Assembly: GCA_018873245.2 (NCBI GenBank)
Contig: JAEMBT020000007.1
Coordinates: 62,001 to 126,000 of the forward strand
Direction: 5' to 3'
Source: Archegozetes longisetosus
Lineage: Eukaryota; Arthropoda; Arachnida; Sarcoptiformes; Trhypochthoniidae
Length of the DNA: 64,000 bases
This document shows, piece after piece, positions 1 to 10,948 of this stretch. The stretch's first letter is position 1. Every line of letters begins with the position of its first letter. The translations under genes and the position numbers were made by a program. Below the pieces are notes generated by a model. That model was not told the origin of the DNA and did not search any database. It saw only the letters and a program-made list of their open reading frames with translations.

Positions 1-4
1 ACGT

Positions 5-1012
5 GTTGCAAATCTATACATGACTAATTCATTGTTTTCTGGTCTGTCAGATAATATCTGTGTTATAAATTGGTTGAAAAATTTATCAAATCGAATATAA
101 GCATTTTATTATCGAGACTAATGCTGCGCAAAGTTTAGATTTGATGTCCAATGCTCTAGACTTTAGACTTCAAGTCTAAAATTTTGTTTAGACTTTAGAC
201 CTCTCGTCTAAAAGATCTTATAGACTTTAGACTTAGATTAGCCTTTTAGACCCAACAAATTTTAATAATTTGTGACTTTTGATGATATCAAAGGGAATCG
301 ATTCCTGTTTTTTTCACTGAAATCTTTAGAACAAAACTTACATTCTATTCTTTTTTCACTCAATTTTTCAAAACGATCCCATTTTCGTGACTTTCTTTGA
401 GGTTTTTCAACACTCATCACTTTCTAAAACTACAGCTTCATACTTTGAATCTATTTTGAAGTTCTTTTCAAGTTATAACTTATTCATGACTACAATAAGT
501 TTAAAATGGTCTCTATGACCCATTCATTGGACTATTGCAACAAAAGTTGAAAACATCATGTTAAATAAATAAAATATTTTCTTTTGATTTTATATGACAA
601 TTCAATATATTAAATTTCTCAGAAGTTGTTACTTTAAAATCTTTTTTGTTGAGGTCTAAAAGTCTAAACTAGTTTAAGACTTCAGACTTAGACTTTTAGA
701 ATACCTTTAGACTTTAGACTTAGACTTTAGACATGGTCTAAGACTTTTTCTAGACTTTAGAAATAGTCTAAAGTCCAAAGTCTAAAAACGCGCAGCATTA
801 ATCGAGACTTATATGTTAGATGTGGTAAACTTTTGATGGGTTGTTCACTTGCATATGAAAGAAATAGTTATTTTCTTGTTTATAAATTAAGCTTCAATAA
901 CAAACTGCTTATGTTAGATTTGATAATTTTTGAAGCATTTTATAATCCAAATGTCATTTAACAGACCAGAAAATATAATGAATTTGCTATTTATAGATTA
1001 TCAACACACTTA
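5..1012. repeat. Outer inverted-repeat element with a MITE in its loop
   Basis: About 105 bp at the left edge (5-110) reappear as a reverse complement at about 910-1012. Shared landmarks are 'ctggtctgtca' near 38 and 'aacagaccagaaaa' near 962. The arms differ at scattered sites, so this is an older foldback or MITE-type element. The element at 119-800 sits in its loop. The left end is close to the window edge, so the outer boundary and any target duplication cannot be fixed. Confidence 0.6.
119..800. mobile_element. Non-autonomous hAT-like MITE, TSD ATCGAGAC
   Basis: The element has 11-bp perfect terminal inverted repeats, TAATGCTGCGC at 119 and GCGCAGCATTA ending at 800. It is flanked by a perfect 8-bp direct duplication, ATCGAGAC, at 111-118 and 801-808. 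The interior has no coding capacity. Both subterminal zones are packed with TAGACTTTAGACT-type direct and inverted units (about 130-240 and 650-780). The 8-bp duplication suggests mobilisation by a hAT transposase; the exact family is not recognised. Confidence 0.85.
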
Positions 1013-1328
1013 TAACACTACAGTGTCAAACGTCAATTTGATATAAATAGCTAATTTATTATATATCCTAGTCTGTCAAAGGTTAAACATACTTTTGAGA
1101 AAAATTTATCATATATAACACATAAACAAGTTGTGTCTGTATTTAATTTTAAGAGATAAAGAAATTAATATGATTGGTTAAGTTTTGTCTCTAAGTCACA
1201 ACAGTTTGTTTCATTGGCTACTTTGTATCACTCGATCTTTATCCACTATATGATTTTCCTTTAAATACCGCAAAATTGTTAAACTCCAACATCGAAGAAT
1301 TTCAATTACAAATTAGCATTTCTAACTC

Positions 1329-1392
1329 GTAAGTAATAGTATTAAATCTCATTTAATTACAAGCCAATCTAAATTGTTTCTTTATATTTTAG
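1329..1392 (+). other. Short 5' UTR intron of the 253-aa gene
   Basis: A donor GTAAGT at 1329 and a pyrimidine-rich acceptor ending TATTTTAG at 1392 define a 64-bp intron just upstream of the ATG at 1430. A TATA-like stretch (TTTAAATA) lies near 1261. Together these suggest a real spliced transcript. This is inference from splice signals only. Confidence 0.45.
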
Positions 1393-1429
1393 CAACCTTT
1401 CTAAGCTGACTGAAGTTGGTACAGTAAAT

Positions 1430-2191
1430 ATGAAGGTATATATTAATCAGATTACTATTGGTGATGAGGATGTTCCTAAACTCAGATCAAGGAAGAATCC
1501 TAAACACGTTGAACTATTTGAAGATCCGACACTGCACTTAGATGCCATAGACATTTTACTCAAACATTATCAAAAGGCTTCTAAATTTGATCCTTTCGAT
1601 AACAATTACGCCTCATTTGGTTATTTTAAAGATTATATGAGTCTTGTGACACAATCAAGATATTTCTCAACAGAGCTTACTTCCACTAAAGAGTTCGTGA
1701 TACAAGATCGAAATTATTTCCAAGATATTGTAAATGCCGTTTGTGAATTCTTTAAGGGTCTTACAGCCGTTCAATATGAGAAAATGGTCCAAGGTATTAA
1801 AGATCTAGCGAAATCTATTTTGAACGATAAGTCGATGAGGGAAACTCAATGTTATTTTGCTCAGGTTATTCATGATACTAGAGAAAAGGATGAACGTGGT
1901 TATTCGATCATAAAATCTTATTTTCAATATTCTAAAGTGGGTATCAGCTATGAGAAGAACGGTAAAAAGGAATTGCTACGTCAAAACGCCGATATTCATT
2001 GTAGTATTGTTAGAGCAAATCGCTCATTGATGAGAATAGATGCCGAAATTTTGGCAGATCTTGTATTTCCCGATGAAGCGAGAATTTTCTCTTTGGCGTA
2101 TAATGAACAAAAAATTGAATTATGTGAGGAAGTGGAGAATGATTTCAAGAGAATTTCACAAAATTTCGCCCAGATAGTAAAATCTAACTAG
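1430..2191 (+). CDS. Unrecognised 253-aa protein, single coding exon
   Basis: An uninterrupted 253-codon ORF. Its base composition looks coding, with more varied codons than the flanking AT-rich sequence. The product is mostly hydrophilic and probably alpha-helical, has no signal peptide or membrane segment, and is rich in charged residues. Landmarks are an aromatic stretch near residues 58-70, a CYFAQVIHD segment near 140 and an ANRSLMRIDAEILADL segment near 198-213. The start is chosen because a plausible leader intron (1329-1392) and a TATA-like box precede it and no upstream in-frame ATG is close. I do not recognise the family. It lies between inverted-repeat elements and a hAT fragment, so it could be a lineage-specific gene or the cargo of a decayed element. 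Confidence 0.55.
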   Translation: MKVYINQITIGDEDVPKLRSRKNPKHVELFEDPTLHLDAIDILLKHYQKASKFDPFDNNYASFGYFKDYMSLVTQSRYFSTELTSTKEFVIQDRNYFQDIVNAVCEFFKGLTAVQYEKMVQGIKDLAKSILNDKSMRETQCYFAQVIHDTREKDERGYSIIKSYFQYSKVGISYEKNGKKELLRQNADIHCSIVRANRSLMRIDAEILADLVFPDEARIFSLAYNEQKIELCEEVENDFKRISQNFAQIVKSN

Positions 2192-2817
2192 TTCCACTAT
2201 TGAGTTCAACGAATATATATTAAGTTTTTCTTTATCTTTTTCTTATATTAAGCTTTTAGCTAATGATCGATTTGAGATACATTGTAGATTGATGATTAGA
2301 TTAGCAAACTAAATAGTTACTCCTAATTATATATTCTTTGATAATTGATTCATAATTCCTATACCTGTATGCTATATCAAGAAATGTGAGAATAAACAAA
2401 TTTTTCTTTCATCTCATAGTTTGAATATTAAATTAGTTATCAATTTTGGTTGAATATCTATTATGTAATCTTATATAAACATAAGAGCATAAAAATGGCA
2501 TTTTATATTTTTATATAACTTTTTATTCGTCGATATATAATAATGATATTTCATATATTAATTATACATTAACTATAAATAATATATTATAAAAATTAAT
2601 GGTTAATTTTGCGCCATTAGAGGCAATACACATTTCTATTCTCTTTGGCATACTTTTTACGAGAGAAGTCAGGAGGTCGTGGCTTAGTTCAGACCAAACT
2701 CCGTTAATTTCTTCCTTCCACATAGAAATATTCTTTGGTTCCAATTTGTCAAGTATCTTTTTCATAATCCCCATACATCTTATATGGGCTTTAGATCAGG
2801 AGAATTAGGTGTCCGCT
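2192..2817. other. Intergenic, nothing recognised
   Basis: AT-rich sequence with no convincing ORF, RNA gene or repeat boundary. Two short overlapping opposite-strand ORFs at 2562-2808 have no family resemblance and are read as chance. Confidence 0.5.
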
Positions 2818-4395
2818 CAGCCTGACCACATGTCCCGGAATGACCTTAACAGTCCAGGAATCGTGAACTGTGTCCAGGTGGAAGGAATGGACCATTCCTT
2901 GACATACAAGTGTCCAGGAATGACAAATGTTTGACAAAATGTTTAAAAATTAGATTTTTCCAAATTGTATTAAAAGAATGCAAATGTTCTTATCATTACT
3001 CTATATCAATACTAAAACAAAACTCTAAAATAGGCATAAAATATAACTGAATCTTGAAGTAGTCATACATTTACTCATAATTATTTGTTGCTAATGTTCA
3101 CACTAATAGTATATAATGTTACTATATTTCCTGGACAAATAATTTACATTTCACTAAAGATTTAATATTTGTCTTCAATAAATACTGAAAATATTTATCA
3201 TTATATCAATTAATTGCCAACAAACTAATATCACGTCAAACAAACGAACTATTAGTCAATCGCCAAAAATCAAAGAAGAGATTGACTTATTTTCAGGACA
3301 TATGGCTTTCGAAAGATGAATATAAAGATTGGCTGAGAAAAGTTGATGACTTCAAAGCTAATTGTATATTATGTAAAACTCAATTCACAATTAAATACGA
3401 AGGCATTTCAGCTGTCAATACACACAGAAAATCGAAATCACGCGAATCAAATGTGAATTCGGCCAAAATGTCTTCAGCGTTAGGTAATTTCATCGCTAAA
3501 TGTGATTCAAGTGAAACCAAATCTATAGTTGTCTCAAAGGTGTGTCTGGCATATCATTCAGTAAATCATCACTTGAGTTACGGATCAGCTAACTGTGGTA
3601 ACAAATTAATTCAGAATTTATTTACTGATTCCAAGATTGCCAAAGGATTACGTTGTGGTCGAACCAAAATGGAAGCTATAGAGAAGAATGTCCTGTCTCC
3701 AGCTTCTATCGAATCTCATTTGAATAAAATTAGAGGTAAAGCATTTTCAATAGCAAGCGATTCTCCTAATAAGATAAACATTAAACTGTTTCCAATCGGT
3801 ATTCAGTGTTTTGATAAAACTAATGGGATATGCAATTTCGTACTTGATTTGTACGAAGACTCAAATGAAAAATCTGATGCTGTTTATAATCAATTAAAGA
3901 AATCTTTAGCCAATAATGAGTTGAATCAAAATCAAGTAATTGCTTACAGTGCTGACAATGCAAATGTAAATTATGGTAATTATCATTCAGTCTATGAAAA
4001 ATTCAAGTCAGAAAGTAATTTTATAGTGAAAGCGAATTGTAATTGTCATTTAATTCATAATACGGCCAAATATTCCTTAATCAAACTGGACTTATATGTG
4101 AAAAATCTAATCATCAAAATACTTGCACATTTTTCAAATTCTGCAAAGCGTATCGAATCTCTCAAGTCTTGCTACGAGTTCAGTGGAACAGAGTTCTAGA
4201 AAATACTAAAACATGTCCCTACTTGTTGGCTTTCACTTTTTCCAGCAATAAAGCGTTTGTTGAAAAATTCTAAAGAATTAAAAACTATTTGATGGGAATC
4301 GGTACGGATAATTGTCATAAAGTTATAGTTGAATTTATTTGGGACATAAAAATTAATGGATTGAATAGTTCTGATCATTTCTTTCATTGTTATAG
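2818..4395 (+). mobile_element. 3'-truncated hAT element, same family as 25164-27637
   Basis: The first 100 bases (from 2818) align with the reverse complement of the 5' end of the hAT at 25164-27637. They share a CCGGAATG-type subterminal motif and the spacing of 'attccttgaca'. The encoded transposase is the same family. The 3' half, with the dimerisation domain and terminal repeat, is missing; the sequence runs directly into a Polinton protease fossil at about 4396. Confidence 0.75.
3282..4199 (+). pseudogene. hAT transposase, N-terminal and middle part
   Basis: The 305-codon ORF keeps a BED-like zinc finger near residues 29-52 (CILC then H with SKS), a hydrophobic AYHSVNHH segment, the CGRTKMEAI motif and an N-terminal RNase H-like DDE core (VIAYSADNANVNYG). 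A stop at 4197-4199 and several further stops end it. The same frame after the stop still reads like the family (HVPTCWLSLFPAIKRLL), so this is a stop mutation in a once longer protein followed by truncation. The closest relative here is the minus-strand copy at 25300-27111. The acceptor-like TTATTTTCAG just before the ATG suggests the family uses a leader intron. Confidence 0.75.
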
Positions 4396-4740
4396 CAGGA
4401 TATTGTTCAAGAAATAATGAATATCATACATACTTTTCCTTTATTTCTTTCTTTAATGAAATAAACGCAATAATATTCACATTTTATACCATCATTTGCT
4501 TGTAATTGATTTGAATTATAAAGAATACCTTTGCCTGAAACTTTTAAATATTTTAATATCTCTTGAGCTGGTGGTAGTCCAAATGAGTCAAAAAACTCAA
4601 TATTTTCGCTTTTAGGGTCATTGCAATAGCAAATCCAGTGCTTGCAATCGCCATTAATTTTATTAGTGTTTACAACATCACATTCTTTTTTAAATATACG
4701 TTTTAGTACTATATCTTTAGTAAATATTGGGTTAAACTAG
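4396..4740 (-). pseudogene. Polinton adenain-like protease fossil
   Basis: Minus-strand translation shows the hallmarks of Polinton PRO: HWICYC, then FFDSFGLPP, then a C-terminal YYCVYFIKERN segment. This matches the layout of the better preserved protease at 18708-19142. The fragment is broken and lies apart from other Polinton genes, between a truncated hAT and a foldback element. It is an old piece of a different Polinton copy. Confidence 0.7.
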
Positions 4741-5870
4741 ACTATGTGGCCAGGGATTTTCAACATGAGCTTTATATATTAATAAACTACAAGTCAAGCT
4801 GATATCAAATATATAAATTTTATTCACCGCAAATGACCAGAACACCGGTAAAAAAATCCCGAAAAATCTAGTATATAGAAAATTACCGTAAAAGAAATTT
4901 ATGTAATCACGTTTCAACTCAATCCCATTGAAATTAACAGAATTTCACTGTTCTGATAATATATTTTGATGGAACCTCAAAATATAAAAAAATATTGAAA
5001 AAATGAGAGAACCAAGATTTTACGGGACCTTGGTCTAAAAAAGTACCTCGTAAACATATATATTTTAAATAAGGACTTAACAATGACGAAAAAATTATGA
5101 AATAACGTAGCGTTAATGATGGAAAGTGCAAAACTAGATCTGTATAGTTGCACGATCACAAGATCCGGGAACCGTTTTCTTGCGGTAATGGCGGAATATA
5201 GCTTATAAATATAATCTAAGTTAAAGATCTTGGCTAATAAATGTACCGTCAGGCATAAATGTGTCATCGGAAGCGCAATAAGGGATGCACTGAGCATCGC
5301 TCAGACGATGTTCGGTTGGTTCAATAAGTCAAGCGGTTCGGCTTAGCATGTTAAAAGCTGATTGGGAATTCTCCTTGTAGGGTTAAAGTGACCCAGCTAA
5401 AATAAGCCAGCAAAAATAACGTCTCAATAATAACTATTATAGTGTTTTTAAAAATCTATTAATGATTTATTACTTATAATATCAGTATTAATCTATATTA
5501 AAAGAGGAATTTCACATATGGCTACGTTTTTTCATAATTTTTTCATCCTTGTCAAGACCTTATTCAAAATATATATGTTTAACGAGGTACTTTTTTAGAC
5601 CAAGGTCCCGTAAGATCTTGGTTCTCTCATTTTTCAATATTTTTTATTATTTGAGGTTTCATCAAAATATATTATTAGAACAGTGAAATTCTGTTGATTT
5701 CAATGGGTTTGAGTTGAAACGTGATTACATAAATTAATTTTACGGTAATTTTCTATATACTAGATTATTCGGAATTTTTTACCAATGTTTTGGTCATTTG
5801 CGGTGAATAAATGTTATTTATTTGAACTCATCTTGAGTTGTAGTTTCTTTATATAGAAAGCTTATATCGA
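4740..5870. repeat. Foldback element, copy 1
   Basis: About 310-bp arms (4740-5050 and about 5570-5870) are near-perfect reverse complements around a unique loop of about 500 bp. The arms include 'ggccag' ends, 'cgcaaatgacc' and 'gagagaaccaagat'. The whole element recurs in opposite orientation at about 42985-44620. The loop holds a short ORF (4977-5297, minus) that is also readable in the second copy, but it has no family resemblance. I treat it as non-coding until shown otherwise. Confidence 0.8.
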
Positions 5871-5873
5871 AGC

Positions 5874-6123
5874 TTCAAGTCAAATTGACCCACGAATAGT
5901 AACTATTGGCCATTTCTATATCAGATGACCTGTAAAGGAGAGGATAACCCCCGGAGACCGTCAACAAACAAACAATCAAACAAACAAACAAACAAACGAA
6001 CGAACGAACGAACTTTACTCCTCATATGTCATCTGAATTGAAAGTGGTCATCGATATCCTTTCGCAGTTTATCTGATATAGAAATGGCCAATAGTTACCA
6101 TTCATGGGTCAATTCGACTTGAA
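5874..6123. repeat. Small foldback MITE with an AAAC/GAAC core
   Basis: About 65-bp inverted repeats (from TTCAAGTC at 5874 and ending GACTTGAA at 6123) flank a simple-repeat core of AAAC and GAAC units at about 5966-6013. No clear target duplication was found. Confidence 0.7.
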
Positions 6124-6670
6124 ATGGTCATCATTTATATTCTGTGATCATTTGAAAAGTGTGAAAGAATTGTGCATGGAAGAATTGTGGTAGACCCGTA
6201 AATAACAGCGCGGACATAAACAACGCGGATAAAAACAGCGCAAAACATAAAAGCGCATAACAAAAATAGCGTGTTTTAATTTGTGCAGTGATTAGCCGTA
6301 CTAAGTACGTTTCCAGCCCGCACCACGAGGAGGAACTGCACTCACGGGCCACCAAATTCGCATATCCTAGAAAAAAACAAACCTTTAGTTGTAAGCCAGA
6401 ACTAAATTATTAATCTATTATCTAAACACTTAATTATAATTTTAGGTTATAAAATTTCGAATTGTAAACTAAAACCTATGGCGCAAGTTGAATATTGTGA
6501 GCCACCCCCTCAATATAATCAATAATGTTTCTACTTCATAAGAAACGACAATAGCTCTAGGTCTTTTAGTGGCATCCTTGTATTTCTGTCGTTGAGGTGG
6601 TGGTTGAGTACCAGCTGTGGATTCCCCGACATAAGATCGAAGAGAAAATACCGAATGAAAAAAGATCGAA
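6124..6670. other. No gene recognised left of the Polinton
   Basis: Contains GC-richer stretches (AGCGC units near 6205-6265) and no convincing ORF. It ends in a 19-bp sequence identical to the Polinton terminus at 18426 (see the entry at 6671). Confidence 0.4.
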
Positions 6671-6690
6671 CCGCCATATATACACTACTA
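6671..6690 (+). repeat. Polinton terminus-like 19-mer
   Basis: CCGCCATATATACACTACT here is identical to the last 19 bases before 18427 and similar to the sequence ending at 22003 (CATATTATATACTACT). All three are in the same orientation. It borders the capsid-gene block of the Polinton. Confidence 0.6.
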
Positions 6691-6708
6691 TCACTCATTA
6701 ATTAATAA

Positions 6709-7998
6709 TTAATAATCAATCATCATTCTAGATCCATCGCTTGTTAGTTTCATTAATCTATCACTTAATATTAAACAATAACATTTAGTATTAGCAGGAA
6801 CATTTGAATTAAATCTAACTCTTATTGTAATATCTGATATAGAATTCTTTAATTTTTCACTTTGTTTGCTAACATCAATGACGAACAAAGAATATAAATC
6901 TTTGAAATCATTTAGACTTATCATAAAATCGTTATAGTTATCATTTAATCCATAATATTTCTCTCTGAATTGTTTAGCTGAGTAATATGTAAAAGAATAA
7001 TCTTCACTTCTAAAGTTATTTATGATATCTATATTTGGATATCTGTCAGCATTTAAATTAACATGAATGTCTCTAACATCACAATGATCAAAAACTGTAG
7101 AGTTTTTATCTATATTCTTATATCTATCAGTTTGAAAAGCTATTATTGTATATCTAGGTTTCTCAGATGCTGATCTTGGTCCTAAACGCCAAGTAAATTC
7201 ATTACTTAATGGTACATCATATGAATCCATATTTCTATATATGAAACCAATAGGAAATGATTTTTTACTTTCAATCATCTTATACAAAGAATGTAATTGT
7301 TCAAAATTTGGTACAATATTTGGCATTGTCCATGTTATGTTTGTTATTTCAACTTTACATGAAACTGTACCAGCTTTAAATATTGCATCCTCATTGCCAC
7401 ATCTTGTTAAAATTAAGGTCTGTTTTACTCCATATATTACTTTCTTATAATCTTCACAAAAACCAAATATATGACTTAAAGGAATAACAAAACTAAAGTT
7501 CCCATCACCTCTTATCTGTATCTTATCATGCCTTAACTTAAATCCATAGTTTGTTGTTAGACTAGCCTCACCTTTACCTTTATCTAATGTCCAACACATA
7601 TTTAATCCGGAGTTTTCGAAATCTTTTGGATAACTTAATAAACCTTTCATCAGTGTACATTGTCCAGGGTGATTAATATATTCGATAACTTTATCCCCAA
7701 TTTGATATTCTATTCTATCAAATAAGAACATTACTCCATTATTAACTAATGTTACAACTTCAGTATCTAGTAATTTTACCCCATCACTTTTAACTAATTT
7801 TCCTTTAATTGTTAGCAGACTCTTTGATGGTAGATAATATGAATCTTGATTTTCAATTAATATTCTTATTTGTTGGTTAGAATTAAGATTACTGCCTGCT
7901 ACCGGTTCATAGTTATGATAATTATATTCAGATACACTTTCATCTGTTTGAAGTGGATCAGATATTTTTAAATAATCTTCTACTACATTAGTTGTCAT
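6709..7998 (-). CDS. Polinton major capsid protein (double jelly-roll)
   Basis: A 429-aa ORF that looks whole. Early in the protein is an IENQDSYYLPSKSLLTIKG segment typical of Polinton and adintovirus hexon-type capsid proteins, followed by beta-rich sequence without membrane segments or cysteine clusters. It is divergent from the penton gene, which starts 29 bp away on the other strand (8028). That pairing of capsid and penton genes is usual in Polintons. The protein would form the trimeric capsomers of an icosahedral particle. Function is inferred from family; whether it is expressed cannot be seen. Confidence 0.8.
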   Translation of the reverse strand: MTTNVVEDYLKISDPLQTDESVSEYNYHNYEPVAGSNLNSNQQIRILIENQDSYYLPSKSLLTIKGKLVKSDGVKLLDTEVVTLVNNGVMFLFDRIEYQIGDKVIEYINHPGQCTLMKGLLSYPKDFENSGLNMCWTLDKGKGEASLTTNYGFKLRHDKIQIRGDGNFSFVIPLSHIFGFCEDYKKVIYGVKQTLILTRCGNEDAIFKAGTVSCKVEITNITWTMPNIVPNFEQLHSLYKMIESKKSFPIGFIYRNMDSYDVPLSNEFTWRLGPRSASEKPRYTIIAFQTDRYKNIDKNSTVFDHCDVRDIHVNLNADRYPNIDIINNFRSEDYSFTYYSAKQFREKYYGLNDNYNDFMISLNDFKDLYSLFVIDVSKQSEKLKNSISDITIRVRFNSNVPANTKCYCLILSDRLMKLTSDGSRMMIDY

Positions 7999-8027
7999 TT
8001 ATAATACCGTAAATTCGTTTTAAATAA

Positions 8028-8785
8028 ATGTCTAAAGTTTATATACAACCTAAAGATTCAATATCTCTTATTTTAGATTCAAGTAGTACTGATTTCATAA
8101 CCAATTATTCTCCTCCAATACAGCTGAAGAAAGAGAAGCAATATGAGATAGCTTTGGTTAATTTAGAAACGTATTATAGTTTTCCAAATATAGACAACAC
8201 AAATAATATATTTAGATATTCGATAGATAAGGGAGCTAATTGGTTTGAAATAGAGATACCTGAAGGGAGTTATGAATTGAAACAAATCAATAGTGAAATA
8301 TTTAGAATCATGAAATCAAGAGGTCATTATGATAAGTCAACAAATAAAGGTTATATTAATATCTCAGCTAATCTAGCAACTCTAAGATGTATATTACAAA
8401 TTAAGGATGCTAAATATCAAGTAGGTTTTCTCATCAACGATCTCTAAGTGTTATATTAGGTTATGAAAAGAAGGTATTTAGTGATCCTTATAATGAAGGA
8501 ACTAGTACAGTAAACATTTTGACTATTAATTCAATTCTAGTTGAATGTAGTTTAGTTCAAGGCTCATATCTTAATTCATCTAAAGAACCAATAATTTATA
8601 GCTTCTTTCCTAAATGTCTTCCAGGAGAAAAAATAATTGAAACGCCAAAGAATCTAATCTATTTACCAGTTAATACTAATGATAAAATAGATTATATTCA
8701 AATTAGATTGAAAGATAATAATGGAAATTTATTGAATTTGAGAGGAGAAAAAATAACATTAAGACTACACTTGAAGGAAGCTTAA
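8028..8785 (+). pseudogene. Polinton penton (minor capsid) protein
   Basis: The N-terminal half has the recurrent Polinton penton pattern: an opening YIQPKDSISLILDSSS segment, then YEIALVNLETYYSFPNI and an F(E)IEIPEGSYEL segment, the single jelly-roll strands. The C-terminal half (KIDYIQIRLKDNNGNLLNLRGE, not quoted further) closes the fold. The region is broken about once. It is divergently paired with the capsid gene and ends tail to tail with the fibre-like gene on the minus strand. Confidence 0.75.
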
Positions 8786-9535
8786 TTTGATTCATTCAAA
8801 TAAACTGTTGTGTTGATCTCTAAACAATTATTCGTTTTAATTTGACCAATTCCTGAAATAAGAAATATATTATTATCTCTTATTAAAATATCAACCAAAG
8901 TTTGATTAATGAATTGATCTACACTTTGCTTATTGCATTCTTCATATCGTACACATTTAAATACATATTGATAATTAGTAAAATGCTTTGTCATTTTAGC
9001 TATATTCAATGTTTTAGTTGCAATATTGGCTAATATAGTCAATTTACCAACTAAAATAAATAAATTATCTATTTGAGTTGATATTAATTTCAATTCTCCA
9101 CTTATTGTTTTATCATTGTATTTTGGAATCTTTAGTTTATATTCTTTAGGAATGAAAATATTCTTTTTCTCTAAATAACTTTTTGTTACTGCATCATTTG
9201 GATCAATTGGATCAGCAACATTTTTAATTTGTTTATTTTTCATGTCTGTATGATCAACGTTTTTAAGATCATCTATTTTATTTTCAACTTTAGCTTGTTC
9301 TTCTTTTATCAATCTTATTTTACTATCTAATCTATCAACATACTTTTTTTGTTGCTGCATCAAGTGGTTCAGTAGGATTTGATAAATTCATTATCCTATT
9401 GTTATTCATATTGAGTGCTCCAACCATACTTCCTCCTGTAGATCTTACAAATTTGTCCAGATCTGTATTGATTTGTCTATCTAAATCTATGTCATTATCA
9501 TAATTTGATCTAAATCCGAACTTGTTTATTGACAT
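8782..9535 (-). pseudogene. Polinton fibre/tail-like protein
   Basis: Contains the repeated GALNMNNNRIMNL ... DPNDAVTKSYL pattern seen in Polinton and adintovirus fibre-like proteins, which resembles phage tail-fibre collar repeats. A predicted coiled coil (LDSKIRLIKEEQAKVE) and a beta-rich C-terminus follow. The region is broken about once. It lies next to the penton gene, consistent with a spike mounted on the vertex. Confidence 0.65.
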
Positions 9536-9582
9536 TATACTTATTTATTAGTAAATTTATCAAAATCAATTTTTAATTAGTT

Positions 9583-9910
9583 AAATGATAAGATATAACT
9601 GTAATAATCCTAAATTGAATAAAACTTTTATATTAGGTAAAGGATTGTCATCAGCTGACAGAATTAGTTTAGAAACTAAGAAAATTACTAAGGAATAAAT
9701 AATTTAGATAAAGCATGCTTAGAACATGACATTGCATATGATAAAAATAAAGATACAAAGAATAGAAATATAGCTGATAATTTATTGGCGCAAGAAGCAA
9801 ATAGATTAGCTAATGACATGAATCAACCTGATTATGTAAGAAAGGATGCAAAGAAAGTCGCAGCTTTAATGTCAGCAAAATCATGGTTAGGATTCGGAAA
9901 TAATTCATGA
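9583..9910 (+). pseudogene. PLA2-like (parvovirus VP1-type) protein of the Polinton
   Basis: The translation includes an ACLEHDIAYD motif, the His-Asp catalytic signature of the phospholipase A2 domain of parvovirus VP1 and of several Polinton structural proteins. It follows a glycine-rich FILGKGL opening. Polintons use such domains presumably for endosomal escape (family knowledge). The gene is short, broken, and sits directly before the integrase. Confidence 0.6.
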
Positions 9911-10947
9911 CAATCACTTAAAGATATTTATTTTGATCCTAAACAAGGTTATTCAGGTATTAATGATTTAGTTAGAAAAACTGGACTAAAACAAAAAGAA
10001 GTTAAAGATTTTTAGATACAGTTGATACTTATACTTTACATAAACCAATTAGAAAAAAAATTGAAACTAGAAGAGTTTATGTTAAAGGAATAGATGATCA
10101 ATGGCAAGCAGACTTAGTTGAGATAAGAGAGTTCAGTGATGATAATAAAGGGTTTAATTATTTATTAACTGTTATAGATTGTTTTAGTAAATATGCTTGG
10201 ACTAAACCTATTAAAAATAAAACAGGAGAAGAAATAACAAGTACTTTTAATATAATATTCAAAGAGAGGAGACCCTCAAAATTACAAACTGATAAGGGTA
10301 AAGAATTCATTAACAATAAATTCCAGAAGTTTTTAAAGAGTAAAAGTATTATTTGGTTTAGTACAAATTCAAATGTAAAAGCATCAATAGTAGAAAGATT
10401 CAATAGAACATTAAAAACTAAAATGTGGAAATATTTCACTGAAGTTGGAACAAGAAAATGGATTGATATTGTTGATGATTTAGTTTATAATTATAACCAC
10501 TCTTATCATACTTCAATTAAAATGACTCCAATAGAAGCTAGTAAAAAACAGAATGAAGCTCAAGTATATAAAAATCTATATGCTAGAGACGATAAAACCA
10601 AATCAGTTACTAAATTCAAAGTTGGAGATAAAGTTAGAATATCAAAATATAAGAGTGTATTTGAAAAAGGTTATTTACCTAATTGGACAACGGAATTGTT
10701 TACTGTATCCAAAGTTTTAAATACTAATCCTGTTACATATAAAATTATGGATGATAATGAAGAAGAAATAGAAGGTACTTTTTATGAATCTGAACTAGTA
10801 AAGTTTGATAAACAAGATCAAGATTATGAAGTTGAAAAGATACTGAAGACTAGAACTAGAAATGGTAAAAAAGAGTTATATGTTAAATGGATAGGATATC
10901 CAAGTTCAATGAATAGTTGGATACCAGCTGAGAATTTGAAAAACTAA
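9908..10947 (+). pseudogene. Polinton integrase (INT) with chromodomain
   Basis: The sequence follows the Polinton integrase pattern: DIYFDPKQGYSGI, a YTLHKPIRKK zinc-binding-region substitute, then the rve core with DDQWQADLVEI (first Asp), FKVIDCFSKYAW-type strand, LQTDKGKEF (second Asp) and the VERFNRTLK segment with the catalytic Glu. The C-terminus carries a chromodomain (YEVEKILKTR ... LYVKWIGYP, ending WIPAENL). The long C-terminal part from about 10423 is open; the gene has about one break further upstream. It would join element ends to host DNA, with the chromodomain steering it to methylated histones. Confidence 0.8.
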
Positions 10948-10948
10948 T

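Noticed and set aside
4977-5297. Membrane protein gene in the foldback loop
   Set aside because: Hydrophobic AT-driven ORF overlapping the inverted arm; retained only as a question under the foldback finding.
5966-6013. CRISPR-like or regulatory repeat array
   Set aside because: It is a simple AAAC/GAAC tract inside a small MITE, without spacers.
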